This document shows, piece after piece, positions 34,939 through 47,012 of a DNA stretch of 64,000 nucleotides. The stretch spans positions 6,333,501 to 6,397,500 of the forward strand of contig CM059558.1 of NCBI GenBank assembly GCA_030386875.1, written 5' to 3'. A program made the position numbers and the translations under genes. Every line of letters starts with the position of its first letter. The stretch's first letter is position 1. The stretch is from Morinoia aosen. Taxonomy: Eukaryota; Arthropoda; Malacostraca; Amphipoda; Talitridae. The notes beneath the pieces are model-generated. The model saw only the letters and a list, made by a program, of their open reading frames with translations. It did no database searches and was not told where the DNA came from.

Positions 34939-35164
34939 AACAAAAGAGAGACCTGGCTGCTCGTGCGCCCACCCGCCACCTTCACTCCGTCCGAAGCGAT
35001 TTAATCTTTTTCTTCATTTTAGTTTGAAGAAAATGGGTCACAGAAAGAAGGAAATGTTGGCACGTGCAAATTTTACCAACGCCAAATTAAATTTATCCAA
35101 CATGAAGTGCACATTGCTATAAAGAAAACTTCACCCCTCGAAGATAAAAAAATAGGCAATAGGT

Positions 35165-35450
35165 TTAGGTTCATTTTATCTAGCCTATGCTATGAGGACT
35201 GGCACCCCAAGGGAGATACTGGTAGGTTAATTTAGGTACAGACAGGCCTTCGGAACTTCAATCTTTCTTGCCCACTTTACTCTAATGGCTTCCGTAATAT
35301 GACTTTGTTTTTCCTACCTCGTGATTCCTAACTAGTTTCTTTGCACAGGGTATTCTGTGTGGGAGCATTCCTTGTATGTAATTCCATTTTCCTGCATCCG
35401 TATTAAGTGTTCCGTTCTCTTTCCTCTGTAAAAATATCTCTCATGAAAAT
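35165..35450 (+). mobile_element. Retroposon relative with the alternative head
   Basis: GCCTATGCTATGAGGACTGG ... GGTACAGACAGGCCTTCGGAA matches the head of 13745-14135. The 3' part (GGTATTCTGTGTGGGAGCAT, then TATTAAGTGTTCC) matches the shared 3' half. It ends directly against copy E. Confidence 0.55.
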
Positions 35451-35454
35451 AGAG

Positions 35455-35815
35455 CCCCCCTTAGGGGATGCAGCTATTGTATATAAGGGAATTAGCACTC
35501 ACAGGGGGAAAATGTGTGAGGTCTCGAGCTGAGAGTTAGGTAAGCTTTTTTTTTTTTTGTTGAAATAAAATGTTTTTTGCTATGTTAAGAAACACGTTTT
35601 TTCGGTTCACTGCTGACCTGTTTTTCAGCACCTACTATTTTCTTCTTCAACTATTATCTTGTTTCATGAACTTCTCAACTTACTATTTCTATGCCCCTCC
35701 TACATAGATTCTGCGTTCCCTTATTTCCGTACTAAATGGTGCCTTCTTCCTTCCTCTCTTCGGAATGCTTTTTTTGAGCGGTTAGGGAGGCTTTAACTAA
35801 CATCTAATCTTATTG
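35455..35815 (+). mobile_element. Retroposon family copy E
   Basis: Starts CCCCCCTTAGGGGATGCAGC and ends GGGAGGCTTTAACTAACATC. A standard copy, but the TSD is not evident. It adjoins the older relative at 35165-35450. Confidence 0.75.
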
Positions 35816-35819
35816 TCCT

Positions 35820-36446
35820 AACGTGGGTCATTTTACACTAATACAGATGCGTGATCATTTTCGATTAAAAAATTAGCTGCCATTTTTATACGTTGCGAAG
35901 AGCGAGAAAATGTCATTCAATGTCAAGAAAATATGTTTTTAAATTCGTTGAGTTTAGTACGAGTTAAATTTTAACCTCACCTAATTGGTAAATGAATGTA
36001 ATGGAAATGAGACAATCTCAATTAGGTTTTAGTGAAAGTAAAGTGTAACATGCGTTTTGCAAATTATGTACCATAAAGTTGGAGGGAAAATTGAGTTAAA
36101 AAATTCAGTGAAATAATTGTTGCAGTACAGAGTCAGGCTTCGTGAATCTTACTAATTTCCCCAAATTTTATGATTTCTCCCAGTATCCTACCACTATTCA
36201 AATTGCTGCAAAATATTTTTTTCTTTAAGTAGAAACAGCGACTAACTCGGTATCTGCATTAATGAGTTATTAAGATTATAGTTAGGTTATTAACCCATGA
36301 CATTATTTAGTTTCATTAAATTCATGAAAGTAGGTGTAGTTAATTCATCACAATTCTCGAAATTAATAATCTACTAACTTATTTTCTTGCAACGCTTTAT
36401 ATCTTACGTGAACCCTTGTCTTCAGGCAGTATTCTGGAATTCTGCG
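35820..36446. other. No gene recognised
   Basis: A+T-rich sequence up to the TIR element. Confidence 0.45.
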
Positions 36447-36456
36447 TGACGAGCGG

Positions 36457-37250
36457 ACCGGCTAGCCATTTTTGAGAACCCATCTAAGATCCTTCCCGAG
36501 ATCCTTCATTTTGGACGAGTCATAATTTCTAAAGCATTGCACCTAAAAACTTAAAATTAGTCTCATTATAAAGATCGATTTATTCTCCAATTCTGAGTGT
36601 ATAATAAAACTGTCATACGCTCCCTGGAGGAAGATGAAGAGCAAGTTTCTCCTAGCCTCTGAATGGTCGACCGATTTTTCAAAAGGCTCATTTTGGACGA
36701 GTCATAATTTCTAAAGTATTGCACCTAAAATGTTGAAATTAGTCTCATTATAAAGATCGATTTATTCTCCAACTCTGAGTGTATAATAAAACTCTCATAC
36801 GCTCCCTGGGGGCATGACAGAGAGCAAGGTAACTCGGGAAGGATCTTAGATGAATTCTCAAAAATGGCTAGCTGGTCATTTTGGACGAGTCATAATTTCT
36901 AAAGTATTGCACCTAAAAATTTGAAATTAGTCTCATTATAAAGATCGATTTATTCTCCAACTCTGAGTGTATAATAAAACTCTCATACGTTCCCTGGGGG
37001 ATGACAGAGAGCAAGGTAACTCGGGAAGGATCTTAGATGAATTCTCAAAAATTGCTAGCTGGTCATTTTGGACGAGTCATAATTTCTAAAGTATTGCACC
37101 TAAAAATTTGAAATTAGTCTCATTATAAAGATCGATTTATGCTCCAACTCTGAGTGTATAATAAAACTCTCATACGCTCCTTGGGGGATGACATAGAGCA
37201 AGGTAACTCGGGAATGATCTTAGATGGGTTCTCAAAAATGGCTAGCCGGT
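36457..37250 (+). mobile_element. 794-bp TIR element, copy 1 (inversion arm)
   Basis: Ends are 44-bp inverted repeats (ACCGGCTAGCCATTTTTGAG... ; one mismatch). Inside are four tandem units beginning CATTTTGGACGAGTC at 36507, 36689, 36877 and 37064 (182, 188 and 187 bp apart). Units 2 and 3 each end with a slightly mutated copy of the right TIR (...AAAATGGCTAGCTGGT or ATTGCTAGCTGGT). The first unit has a unique tail (CTGAATGGTCGACCG). No ORF. It is a non-autonomous element; TIR length and an 8-10 bp TSD would suit a MULE- or hAT-like type. Confidence 0.85.
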
Positions 37251-37372
37251 TGCTAGGTAGTCATTAGGTGCTAGGGAATCATTAGGTGCTAGGCAGTCAT
37301 TAGGTGCTAGGTAGTCATTAGGTGCTAAGGAATCATTGGGTGCTAAGCAGTCTTAGGTGCTAGGCACTCTCA
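37251..37372. repeat. 18-bp minisatellite, left half
   Basis: TAGGTGCTAGGCAGTCAT-type units, about six, with GGAATCAT and GTAGTCAT variants. The same unit in inverted sense abuts the other TIR element at 52316-52470. Confidence 0.9.
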
Positions 37373-37724
37373 AGATACCTGATTAAAGTAAAGGCAATCA
37401 TTAGGTACAAGATAATAACTAAGTATCGAGTCACAGATTGCTTCACGTATTAAAGTTAAAACTTTATACGAACATTGTCCCAACATAAACCATGAGATTC
37501 GAGACAAATTTGTAAAAATGCAAGTAACCAGGGTTGTCGCAGTGACACTCCATGCGTGCTTGAGCAATGAACATATAATAGAAAAGTGTAGAAACCATGT
37601 ACGTTGAAATGATTTACTCACCTGTCTTTTGTTTTTTTATACCATTTGCAGAGGATTCCGCAGTAGTTCCTTAATCATGACAAACACAACGTTTCAGAGC
37701 AAACGTACGCGATGAAATCTTGCC

Positions 37725-37875
37725 TTATCATGCTTCAATCGCTTCGTCATGCTTCAACTCGCTTCGTCATGCTTCAAAATGCTTTACCATTCTTCATCAT
37801 ACTTCACCATGTTTTCCCTCGCTTCGTCATGATTTATCATGCTCTATTACGCTTTATCACGTTCCATCGCACTCC
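37725..37875. repeat. ~20-bp degenerate repeat
   Basis: CGCTTCGTCATGCTTCAACT-like units, decaying to TGCTTTACCATTCTTCATCA and further. Confidence 0.75.
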
Positions 37876-38019
37876 GTTTTCAGTACGTTAATGCTACAAA
37901 CAGGGCAAACTTGATAATAACTACAGAATTCCTATTACAAATATTAAATTTTAATTTGTTCCAGCAGCGACATGTTCGCGAAGTGATCTGTAATTACAGT
38001 GGTATGTAAGAGTGATATA

Positions 38020-38223
38020 AAGGGTGTTCCAGAATCGGGCATCATCCAGGATGGCGGTTGAATTCTTGAGCTACAGAGCGGCATGTTGCCCCATCTCCTC
38101 TAAACATGAAAACAAATTGCACTTTTTCTTGTAATGTTAGTTTCTCACCCATATCAGATCTAATCTGAAGCATAAAAAAGGAATGCAAATTATTGTATAG
38201 TGCGTAAATTCTGGGACACCCTG
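38020..38223. mobile_element. Mariner-type MITE, 204 bp
   Basis: The left end AAGGGTGTTCCAGAAT and right end ATTCTGGGACACCCTG are inverted with two mismatches, flanked on both sides by TA (38018-38019, 38224-38225). No coding capacity. TA targets and an AGGGTGTCCCAGAA-type end are typical of mariner-related MITEs in arthropods. Confidence 0.65.
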
Positions 38224-38229
38224 TATAAT

Positions 38230-39575
38230 AATACGAATAATAGCATGCTCCTTGTCGTCATGGAATAGAAGGCGCATGTCGCAACGAGATAGAAGGTTAC
38301 AAACAGGATGCTGTAAGAACTGGAGCATTTCACGCATTGAGTTGCAGACCAGCAATAGCAGTCGCGCTTGAACAAGCTTCTGCTCTTCTCTCAACAATTG
38401 CTGCATTATCCGACACATGTCGCGCGAGCAGCTACGTGCTGAACTTTCACAGCTTTAAAGCAAGTGCACTTCTGCAGTCTCAGTTAGTAACGAGATGGTG
38501 CCCGGGGCGAATGTATTTTTTAGACTAAAGGGATTACTTACAAAATGATCGATGAAGGTACAGTTACAATTAGAGTGAGTGTAGAAAAGCAGCTTTGGTT
38601 TGGTCTCCTTTGCATAGGAAAGCGAAGGAGAAAAATTACAAGGATTAGACTAATATTATATATATATATATACAATTATTGAACCCTCTACAGATTCCAG
38701 TAGTCACGGCTTTTGATTCTCTTTTTTACTAATTTTTCAATATTTTGGCCCAATTCAAGATCTCAGCGTGTCGTAATTCTTGAAAAGATGAAGATCACTT
38801 AACAAAAACGGTTATCAATAATAGTACACTATGTAACATTTCAACGTCAAAGACTCCATCAACAGCGTGAGAAGATGAATGGATAACGGGTACACTGAGT
38901 TATAACGTATAAGTGTAACTATTCTTTCTTAAGTAAGCAGAAACTAAGGCAGGTCTCCAAAGTATTAAAGATTCGAACGAGAACGAGCCGCACAACTGCT
39001 CTTGAAATGTTTACACATGAAAAATATCAAAATTTTGTAAATTTTTATGATAAGTTGAAGGTCAAGAAACCACGCGTTCAAGCAATCATATTAGCGTATT
39101 GAAAAAAGTCATTGAACACAAATCGAACTTTAAAATATCACGTGAAGTACCTTATAATCTCACCAGAGTTTGAGAAGCGCTAGGTTCCGAGGGCAAGATT
39201 GCTCACAACCTGCCTTTAAGCATCGAAGCTCCTGATGCTTAATGGACTATCCCGATGATGCTGCAAGTGTAAAACGCTAGTGCTCTGATCTCTACTTCGG
39301 TTCGAACGCAACACGGAATGATTACTATGATCTAAAGTTCTTAATTTTTACACCTAGGTGACCTCAAGACCCCAAATATATACAAATAATGTACATGTAT
39401 ACAGATATATGTAAATATACATACACAAAATATGTACACATATTTAAACATATCTACATCTATATATTTGTACACATTGTGCATACGCACACATTCTCAT
39501 TAAGTTCTTCGACATGCTGAATGTCTTATTCAGTCACGATTGCATGACCTGATTTTAACGCTCTGGTCTCCGATA
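38230..39575. other. No gene recognised
   Basis: Contains a (TA)9-10 run at 38653-38671 and a simple-sequence-like ATATAC/TACATA stretch at 39375-39480. Confidence 0.45.
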
Positions 39576-39577
39576 TC

Positions 39578-39811
39578 ATGAGGAGTCATCTGTTCAATTT
39601 CGAGCCACAATTGATTCTGCATAGACGTCCAAACCTCAATCACTCCGAGACTGTGTTTACCACGGGAATCTTTCGAGCTGATCTGTTTCTTTCGTTCGCA
39701 TCGTGGGAAAAGTTGACGGAAGTTACTGAAGCAATTCAGCAGGTTACTGGAAGCGAAGATAAGCCAATTTCATACTCATACAGACTCAATGAGGATCACA
39801 GCGTGAGGTAA
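39578..39811 (+). CDS. Uncharacterised ORF, possible exon (weak)
   Basis: 77 codons, MRSHLFNFEPQLILHRRPNL to SYRLNEDHSVR, ending in AGCGTGAG|GTAAAT, a good splice-donor match whose TAA forms the apparent stop. Upstream the frame is open back to a TGA near 39546. No acceptor is evident and no domain is recognised. Confidence 0.15.
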   Translation: MRSHLFNFEPQLILHRRPNLNHSETVFTTGIFRADLFLSFASWEKLTEVTEAIQQVTGSEDKPISYSYRLNEDHSVR

Positions 39812-40009
39812 ATGTTGAGGCATCTGAGCAATTGATTCGGGATTTATAAATCTCTTCAAATTATGCACGTCATCCGTCCATTCGTGATGAAGACTAGCAT
39901 GATCTCTGAATCACTGACCTACAGTCGAAAGGTTTTCCTTGAAATGGCTGGCCATCAGAATTCATTCTGTATGATATTTTCGAGCAGTAAGCTATTGTTG
40001 GAATTAGAA

Positions 40010-42020
40010 AGCTAGAAAATAATGAGAAACGTCACTTACTTTTTTTTGTTGATATCGCTGAACATTTCTCTGGGATGCTTCGTGAAGCATTTTGAGTTCT
40101 GGTATCCTTCCTGAACGCAAATGATTCTAAAGTAGGTGTGATTTTTCTTTGTTGGTCGAGAGCTAATTCGTTAGTGCTTTTTCTAATATTTTTGACAAAA
40201 CAGGTAACAGAGTGATAGGTCAGCAATTTGAAACTGTATTGATGCCGCCAGATTTCCGTAATGTTATTTTTACGAAATGTTTCCACTGGTAAGGATATTT
40301 GTTTGTGGCTAAGTGTGATTTATTACCAAGCTGATGAATGGTGCTTTTAACAGGGAAGCTGTATTCAATATGTTGAAGGCTAATAGCCTCTCGACCAACT
40401 GCTCTTCCATGTTTCGGGGCGTATAAAATTTTGCTTATCTCTAAAACATGAACTACTCTTGGTTTTCATTTATTTCTGGGAAAAGGAGATAAGGTATTGT
40501 TTGGATGTACAACAGTAGGTTTGTTTGGAATGAGCTTTGATATTTCATCAAAACCTTGATCAAAAACTTTTGTGAAGAGTTGAACGTTGAATTCATTCAC
40601 TGTTTTCAAGGGAATGTAAAAATATCCTTAGCTGTCTGAAACTTTATTTTGACTAACGTCTCCTATGATTTTTTACGTTCGTTCGAGATTTCGTTTTGCC
40701 CTTAAAACAGCTCCCTGTGGATGTGTCAATTTTGGTCTTATGACTTATATCTGAAGGATAATTTCGAGAGGTTAATTTGGTTACTGAAAATACTGTTCGA
40801 CTACACGAACAATACAGTTCGATTGTAATTTTTACTTCATATGCTATCCGATAAGCATGTCTGTTTTGCTCTTTTCGTGTTAGGGTGCACATTTATTCAG
40901 GTTCGATGCATGATTGTTGTTAAAAAACGAAACTTGTAAATCAGCATCATCAGTGTCTTCTATGCTTTGAAATGCTTTTCATCTGTCGAATAGTTTTTCG
41001 TGGAGTGGTTTTGGTGAGTGGTTATCTTCCACTTGTTAGGTTTTACTACCAAATTTTTGCTTCTCTTCAACAATACTGATTAGAAATTTTAGTGACTGAT
41101 GATCGGAAAAGGAGGGTAAAATCTCTGCGCAAAGTACAGCTCGTAGATTGATTGTTACGGCTGAACCGAAAAACTTCCTTGAACTTTTTGGTAATGGTAA
41201 TCGGTTCCTAAGCCATTTGCAAGTAGAAAACTTTGCACAATACTTTGCTTGGCTGATTGATATTGTCAGATATACGTGGAAGTCATCAAAAATATCCTAA
41301 GACTATCTGGCTGCTGAGATTAATTTAAACGTTAGTCTATTCAAGGAGTTCTAAAGTTGAGAATAGAGTAGCTGGTGGGTGCTTGCACGACTGCTGATGG
41401 TGAAAGACTTGTTTTTGTTCCGCTGAACAATGAGCTGAACTATTTCAATGTTTTCACATTTTTCTCTTATTGCAAGTGACGATCTTGAGAAGACCTCTTC
41501 AATGTGAATGCATAAACCGCTATCTCTTATATTTTAACGCCGTCATCACGATAAAATGTAAACTCTGGATTGTTGAACTATGAGCCTCAAAGTCCTGAGT
41601 TGAAACATGATTCAGATTCGTATGAAATGCTGACGTCATCAGTAATCAACGTTACTCCGATATCTTTTTTTTACGTGAGCCGTCAGTAATGCTGTTTTAT
41701 TTTCTTGTTATTTACACTTAGAGGCAGGTATTTGAGGTAATACATGAGAGGTCTTGGAAAGTATTCTGCATTAATCTTCTTCATTCCTCAGTCCACTCTC
41801 ATGCAGGGGAACATGACCTTACAGTTCGGTTAGATGATTTTAAAGTAATAACCTTTGCATCTAGTCAAATAAACCTCCGAATTTCAAAATTGTTGTACAC
41901 TTTAAAAGAAAAACCTCTTAAAAACGACATGCAGTAAACATTCCCTTAGCAACTAGTGTAATATTTGAACTGAACATTTTTGTCTGTTTTTTTTGTTTGT
42001 TTCTCTTCACATTATTGATC
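40010..42020 (-). pseudogene. Decayed LINE (endonuclease and reverse-transcriptase remnants)
   Basis: Reading the minus strand from high to low coordinates: near 41570-41370, NPEFTFYRDDG and GLCIHIEEVFSRSS-like residues resemble the middle of an APE endonuclease. Near 40640-40480 follows a linker (FTFPLKTVNEFNVQLF). At 40310-40200, YPYQWKHFVKITLRKSGG and SN(stop)PITLLPVLSKILEKA match the YRPISLLPVLSK reverse-transcriptase motif. At 40150-40060, FAFRKDTRTQNASRSIPEKC matches the GFRKGxSTQ motif. Frames shift several times. It is a jockey/CR1-like family, distinct from the 1.9-8.4 kb LINE. The 3' half of the reverse transcriptase is missing. Confidence 0.65.
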
Positions 42021-42029
42021 TACATCTGA

Positions 42030-43030
42030 CATCTAACTAGATTTATTTCCTTGTTTCAGAGTTCATAATGACCCAGGATGTCAAAAGGTTAAAAAATATA
42101 TTTTTATTCATTGACTTTTTTTTAAATAAGATAACGATTTCACTGAATTCTTGTTTCTTAGCACAATTGTTTTCATTCAGATCTGCAAAAAGTGAAACAT
42201 ATATATCCATATCTTTGTCGCTGGCAAGATGCAGAGTGTTCGCTTTTTTGAAGAAAAAAATTGACGACTCTACCACCAAGCTTGTTTAGGCAGAATTGAA
42301 CATATATTTTTTAAAGACATGTAAAATCTACGAGACAATCCCTAAGTTTTTGCGTTTTAAACTATATAAAAAGTCTTTGATGTTGTCAAGTTTTTACAAG
42401 TCTTGGCAATCCAAACTTTTGTAAATGAGACCGCATCGAAAAGAACATATCTTAGGAAGCTGGCGGTCGAAAATATTCATTATGTTGGCCAGTTTGCTGG
42501 TGATATCTGAGCCAGGTGAAAGGTTATATCTTGATCTATATTATCTTTGTGTAAAATCGAAATTAAAACATTATGATTGCCACTGAGCATTTTTACGAGG
42601 ACACTGTAGATCATACTTTTGAAGAACTCTATCAAGAGAAAGTTATTGAGTTTAATTAATTTTTCATTTATAGTCTTTGACCTTTGATTTCATTCATACA
42701 GGGGAGATAGGGTGTCAGTAAAAATATTCATTTCAAACTTTTACCAACTGATGTTCTCTACAAAGGACAAATGATTGTGACGGTGCCACATTCTCACTAA
42801 AACGGTATTGAATTGAAACTACGGTTTAAAATATCGCAAAATCGCTTACCCTTAACTCACACACAAGATACGCTAATGCAGTGTCTTGTGCTCCAACGGA
42901 GATGCATCTTTAGCGAGGGAAATAATGAGGTTTAAAGGGTCGAAAAAGAATTCATCTCAATAGCAACTGCATCACAAACGAGAATGTAAATGAACCAAGA
43001 AATAAAAAAGTCATGGTGAAGGTAACCGAA
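42030..43030. other. No gene recognised
   Basis: A+T-rich; ORFs of 73-78 codons overlap on both strands at 42043-42289 with no domain. Confidence 0.4.
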
Positions 43031-43033
43031 CTA

Positions 43034-43366
43034 TTAACGACAATTAAATGATTTGCGCATTGAAGTGTTTTTGTCACAGTCAAATGAGCCTCGCCTGTCT
43101 GTTCCGGTCGGCATCCTTCGAACTTGAGGCGGATGCTCGACTAACTTCGTGTCTCCACGTCGGCTAACTGTGCCAGTTTCCTTCCATTGTCTTTCCTGTT
43201 TCGTGAATTTGGACAGCGTTTCTCTTGTGCAGCTACAAGTCAAAGAGCATTGTTCAGTGGTCAGATGAGAGTCCTCCGGCCGATGTGCAATGTGATAGTC
43301 ATTACGATCTTCAAGCCGTTGGTACTTGACAATGAGAAAAAATTCTGACTGACCATGGGACCACAC
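43034..43366 (-). pseudogene. Possible transposase helix-turn-helix remnant
   Basis: 110 codons. Residues KFTKQERQWKETGTVSRRGD resemble the WRETGSV-type second helix-turn-helix plus basic patch of mariner-related transposases, but no catalytic region follows. The match is short and judged by eye, so it could be chance. Confidence 0.2.
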
Positions 43367-43379
43367 ATCTTTGTTATGG

Positions 43380-46310
43380 AAACAATCTTATAGAAGCGAA
43401 CATACGGATGCTTAGACGTGGATATTGAAGAGTGTGAGAGTAAATGCTATTATTTCTACTATACTCTTCCTATGGTGATAGGGAGTTTTTGCCTTAGTAC
43501 CTGACAAAGCACAAGCTTGTGTATTAACCGAAGATTAGGTCGCTCATTTCTAAACTGTCACCATGTTGTATTATGTTCTGTTTCTGCACTAAGGATGACT
43601 ATTTTGATCAAAAATGGTTTATTGACCTTCATTTGTTTGTCTTCAGAGATGATTTTTATTAAAAGAACATTTATTTCGCCAGAAATTCGTTTACCTGTTA
43701 AAGCTCGTAAAAAAATTGCTGTTAAGGTTCTTGTTTGTTCGCCGACCAACATACACTGGAACCATAGTGCTTTCTAGCACTGAAATTCATTTTTCTAGTA
43801 GTCAAACAAAAATAACCTCTTATACCACGAGGTAGTACACAACCACACCGGATTTTTCTCACTGAAGGAACGACACACTTTCAAGAACGTTCGTAACACA
43901 ATTTACCTTAGAGTCCATGATCCAAATTGACTAAGTGATGCGATAGGAAATAGTATATGTGTCGCTGTAGCTCTGAGCACTTTCGTAATTTTTCACTTTT
44001 ATTCCATCCATTTTAGGAAGAGCAGAGCGAGTATTGCGCCTCGGTTTCCATTCTTTACGAAGTCCCTAGTAAACGATTCAGCACTCGGTATTGGCGCAGC
44101 AGTCACAAGCCTTTCAGATAAAAACAGAGCTCCGGTGGTCAACTGGGATATTAATGATTAGCATTATAGTTTGAATGCTGTAAACTAGTTCAAAAAATTT
44201 TTAGGCGTTGGATTTCTGCGTCATTGGATTCAGTAATTAATCAATTTTACATGAAATATGTTAATGAAAACGAACACACTCGAAATTTTTCTATAAGCTG
44301 GATGCTTCACGATATGGAGTGACAGTTTGACATCCAAGCGAAACTTCGCTGCAGGTCTTTATGATGTCTAAAGATGCGGACGAGAGTTCAAGGCAGGTCG
44401 GAGTGACATGGCTTAGCAAGTTACTCAGCAGAACTCGAAGTGTAAGCCACTTGAGGCAAACTTGGTTTATATCTCTAATGATCGTAAATGCCTAAATTAA
44501 AAAAAAAATGGATTACTTGGTTAAAGAATTGCAGGGCAAGAATCTACAAGTGAATATCGTAACGCTGAAGTGAGTACGTTCAGTGAATTTTTTTGAATTA
44601 CGAGTTGCTTTACTTAATCGTTGCGAACGGTGATATTGGGAAGGAAATTTCTCGTACACAACTTAGTGCTATTTTTAGAAATAAACTTTCAATGAAAATG
44701 TGTGAGGATTGCAGAGCGCTGGTGACTAGGCAAATGATACTCAAAATTCTGAGTTGCGGCTGGAAATTGATTTAATTGAGAAAATTAACTGAAGTGTAGC
44801 AGAAAAGCGCTCGCAATGGTAACAGAGGACATTGGGACGCTGATACAATAATTACAACAGGAGATATGTGTGCGAACTCCAGCAAACGAGGCGAGTACGC
44901 TCGCTAGCTGCTGCGCTTACCAGCATCAGCAGCACTGACTTACTAGCAGTTAAGACACGGTTCGCTACCCAGCATAATTATAAGCGAATTTTAGCCTCAA
45001 TAAAATGCCCTATGAGACAACTAATTAGGATATTGCATGCGAACCGTGCTCTACTGGACGCTCAATAATGAGGTACTTTACAGAGCTATAAATTTGAGCC
45101 CGCGTCTAATTAGTCCGCTTCTGTAAAGCTGGAATCGGTCCGGAGAAATCAAGGACCAGTTCAGACAGCGGCGCTCGGCGCTTTTGACTGTGACGCGGGC
45201 TGTGCGAATGCAAAGCTAACATTATTAAAACATTACTTACATTCTGACGGGATAATTGAAATGCCACGAATGAGCCTGTGGGAGTTCCTCGCCCGGTCGA
45301 CCATTGTTATTCCACGTACAAAAATTAAGAGCATATTATTCAAAAGAGTATGCAAATTTGACGCTCATTATATAGTTTTTATAAAGATATTGATGCTTGA
45401 AATGGAAAGACTTGGAAATTAGCACAATTACGAACAAGGTCTCGTTTGGACATGGATATTTATGCAGGTTGTTTAACTCACAAATGCCCCCGAATATAAG
45501 CCGTGCAGGAAGGAATTTATTATGCCTCTTTATTTTCCATTATCGCAAAAACAGTGGAATGGTAAGCGAATATCTATGACAGCCACTTGACAACACCCAG
45601 CATAGTACAACGAAGAGAGAAAGTTTTCTGTGTATACAGTCGGTGTGCGAAGATTTATCCAATAACTTCTGGTTACCATACCTATGTATCAATTATATTC
45701 ATAAATTTATTGATACCACAACCGCGAATCAATGTAATGAACAGTAATTTACTATTACCACCTCCAAACTTCGATAGCTTCAGCAATTTTTTGTCACCGC
45801 GTGCGAGTGTTCATGGCATTCTGTAGTTCACTAATGACGGTTCTGTGTTTTAATGAGACATTCAGTAATTTAGTTTCTGCATCCTCGTACCTACTTTGTA
45901 CTTACCTGTTTACTGGAATCACGTACGTGTGTCTACAATCAGCAGTAAGATGAAATCAACAGCAATACATTGCCGCATTTGCTCTTACATGTATTAGAGA
46001 CGAGGATTGAAATTCAACGCGTGTTTGAGGTTCTCACAGGAAAAGATATCTTTGCCGTATCATAGTCTCGTACCACACTCGGTGTGGAAAAAACAATTTA
46101 ATCAGTTGTAACAACATTCCGTAATGACTAGAAAATTTCAGTATTCGAAAGTGAATGTTATTTCAATGAGAAACTAGATTTAGTTTATGACCGCTCAACG
46201 ACTTTTTGCTGTTGTTTGTGTAGTTGGAGAAATAACAAGATTTTTTTTTTCCATATTGCGGTTATAGAGGCTTTCCGAGCGTTGTCATTTCCATTGAGTC
46301 GAGTAAAAAT
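43380..46310. other. No gene recognised
   Basis: Isolated short ORFs (43517-43777, 44593-44775, 44868-45068) with no recognisable domain. Confidence 0.4.
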
Positions 46311-46319
46311 TTAATTTAC

Positions 46320-46473
46320 GTAGGAATTATGCTGTTCAATGAAGTTGACAGTATAAAGACTTGAATTGACTAGCATCTTCGATTCTAAGGCTAAATATTG
46401 TTCAAGGATATTGTGTGGCGAAGTAACACCGACACTTTCCATACTAATCCTCAAATACTGTTGAGTTTCAAAT
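46320..46473 (-). repeat. Dispersed inverted repeat, copy 1
   Basis: About 150 bp on the minus strand matches 49091-49247 on plus. Both read ISMESVG..SP.NIL.QYL, then ESKMLVNSS or KSKMLVNSS, then TVNFI.QHN in one frame. The similar peptide frame suggests coding ancestry. I cannot name a protein. Confidence 0.7.
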
Positions 46474-46677
46474 ACTGTTGAACAGCTCATCCCATGAAAT
46501 AATCTTCGCTCAGGCAGCATTGACAACTTCTGCGATCATCATTAATTTATTCATCCATGACTGCGTCAACTGATGGGATGTACGGATGCTGTCTATGCGA
46601 TAAAAACAGTATACTTGCGCTGCAAAGAGGGAGGTGGTATATTCAAAGCACATCTGTACATTAAATAAGTTAGGCTA

Positions 46678-46997
46678 GATTAGCTTAAATGTTAGTTTCC
46701 GCCTCCCTAACCGCTAAAAAAAAGCGTTCCGAAGATAGGAAGGAGGAAGGCGCCATTTAGTATGGAGATCAGGGAATGCGGAATCTATGCAGCAGAGGCA
46801 TAGAAACAGAAAGTTAAAGATGAAATTTAAGAAAGAAGATAAAAGTTGAAGATGAAAATATTAGGCGTTGAAAAACAGGACAGCAGTGAACCGGAAAAAA
46901 GTGGTCCTTAAAATAACAAAAAACATTTTATTTTACAAAAAAGAAGGCCTACCCAACTCTCAGCTCGGGCCCTCACACATTTTCTTCTGGGAGTGCT
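46678..46997 (-). mobile_element. Retroposon family copy F, 5'-truncated
   Basis: Minus strand. The 3' end (GGGAGGCGGAAACTAACATT) lies at the low coordinate. The head stops at AGCACTCCCAGAAG, about 45 bp short of full length. A 15-bp TSD, AAATAAGTTAGGCTA (46663-46677) and AAATAAGATAGGCTA (46998-47012), has one mismatch. It inserted into the 3' tail of copy G. Confidence 0.85.
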
Positions 46998-47012
46998 AAA
47001 TAAGATAGGCTA

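Noticed and set aside
33769-35122. ORFs of about 380-440 codons on both strands encoding a perfect repeat protein
   Set aside because: They come from a 13-bp satellite whose unit has no stop in any frame used. Identical peptides in all plus frames show that this is composition, not coding.
36507-37250. CRISPR-like array of repeated units
   Set aside because: Units are ~187 bp and adjoin without unique spacers, inside a TIR element in eukaryotic DNA.
38653-38671. (TA)n run as a promoter TATA element
   Set aside because: It is a plain dinucleotide microsatellite with no gene or start signal nearby.
39290-39325. GGTTCGAA-like pol III B box
   Set aside because: No acceptor, D or anticodon arm can be formed around it, so it is not a tRNA or tRNA-derived head.
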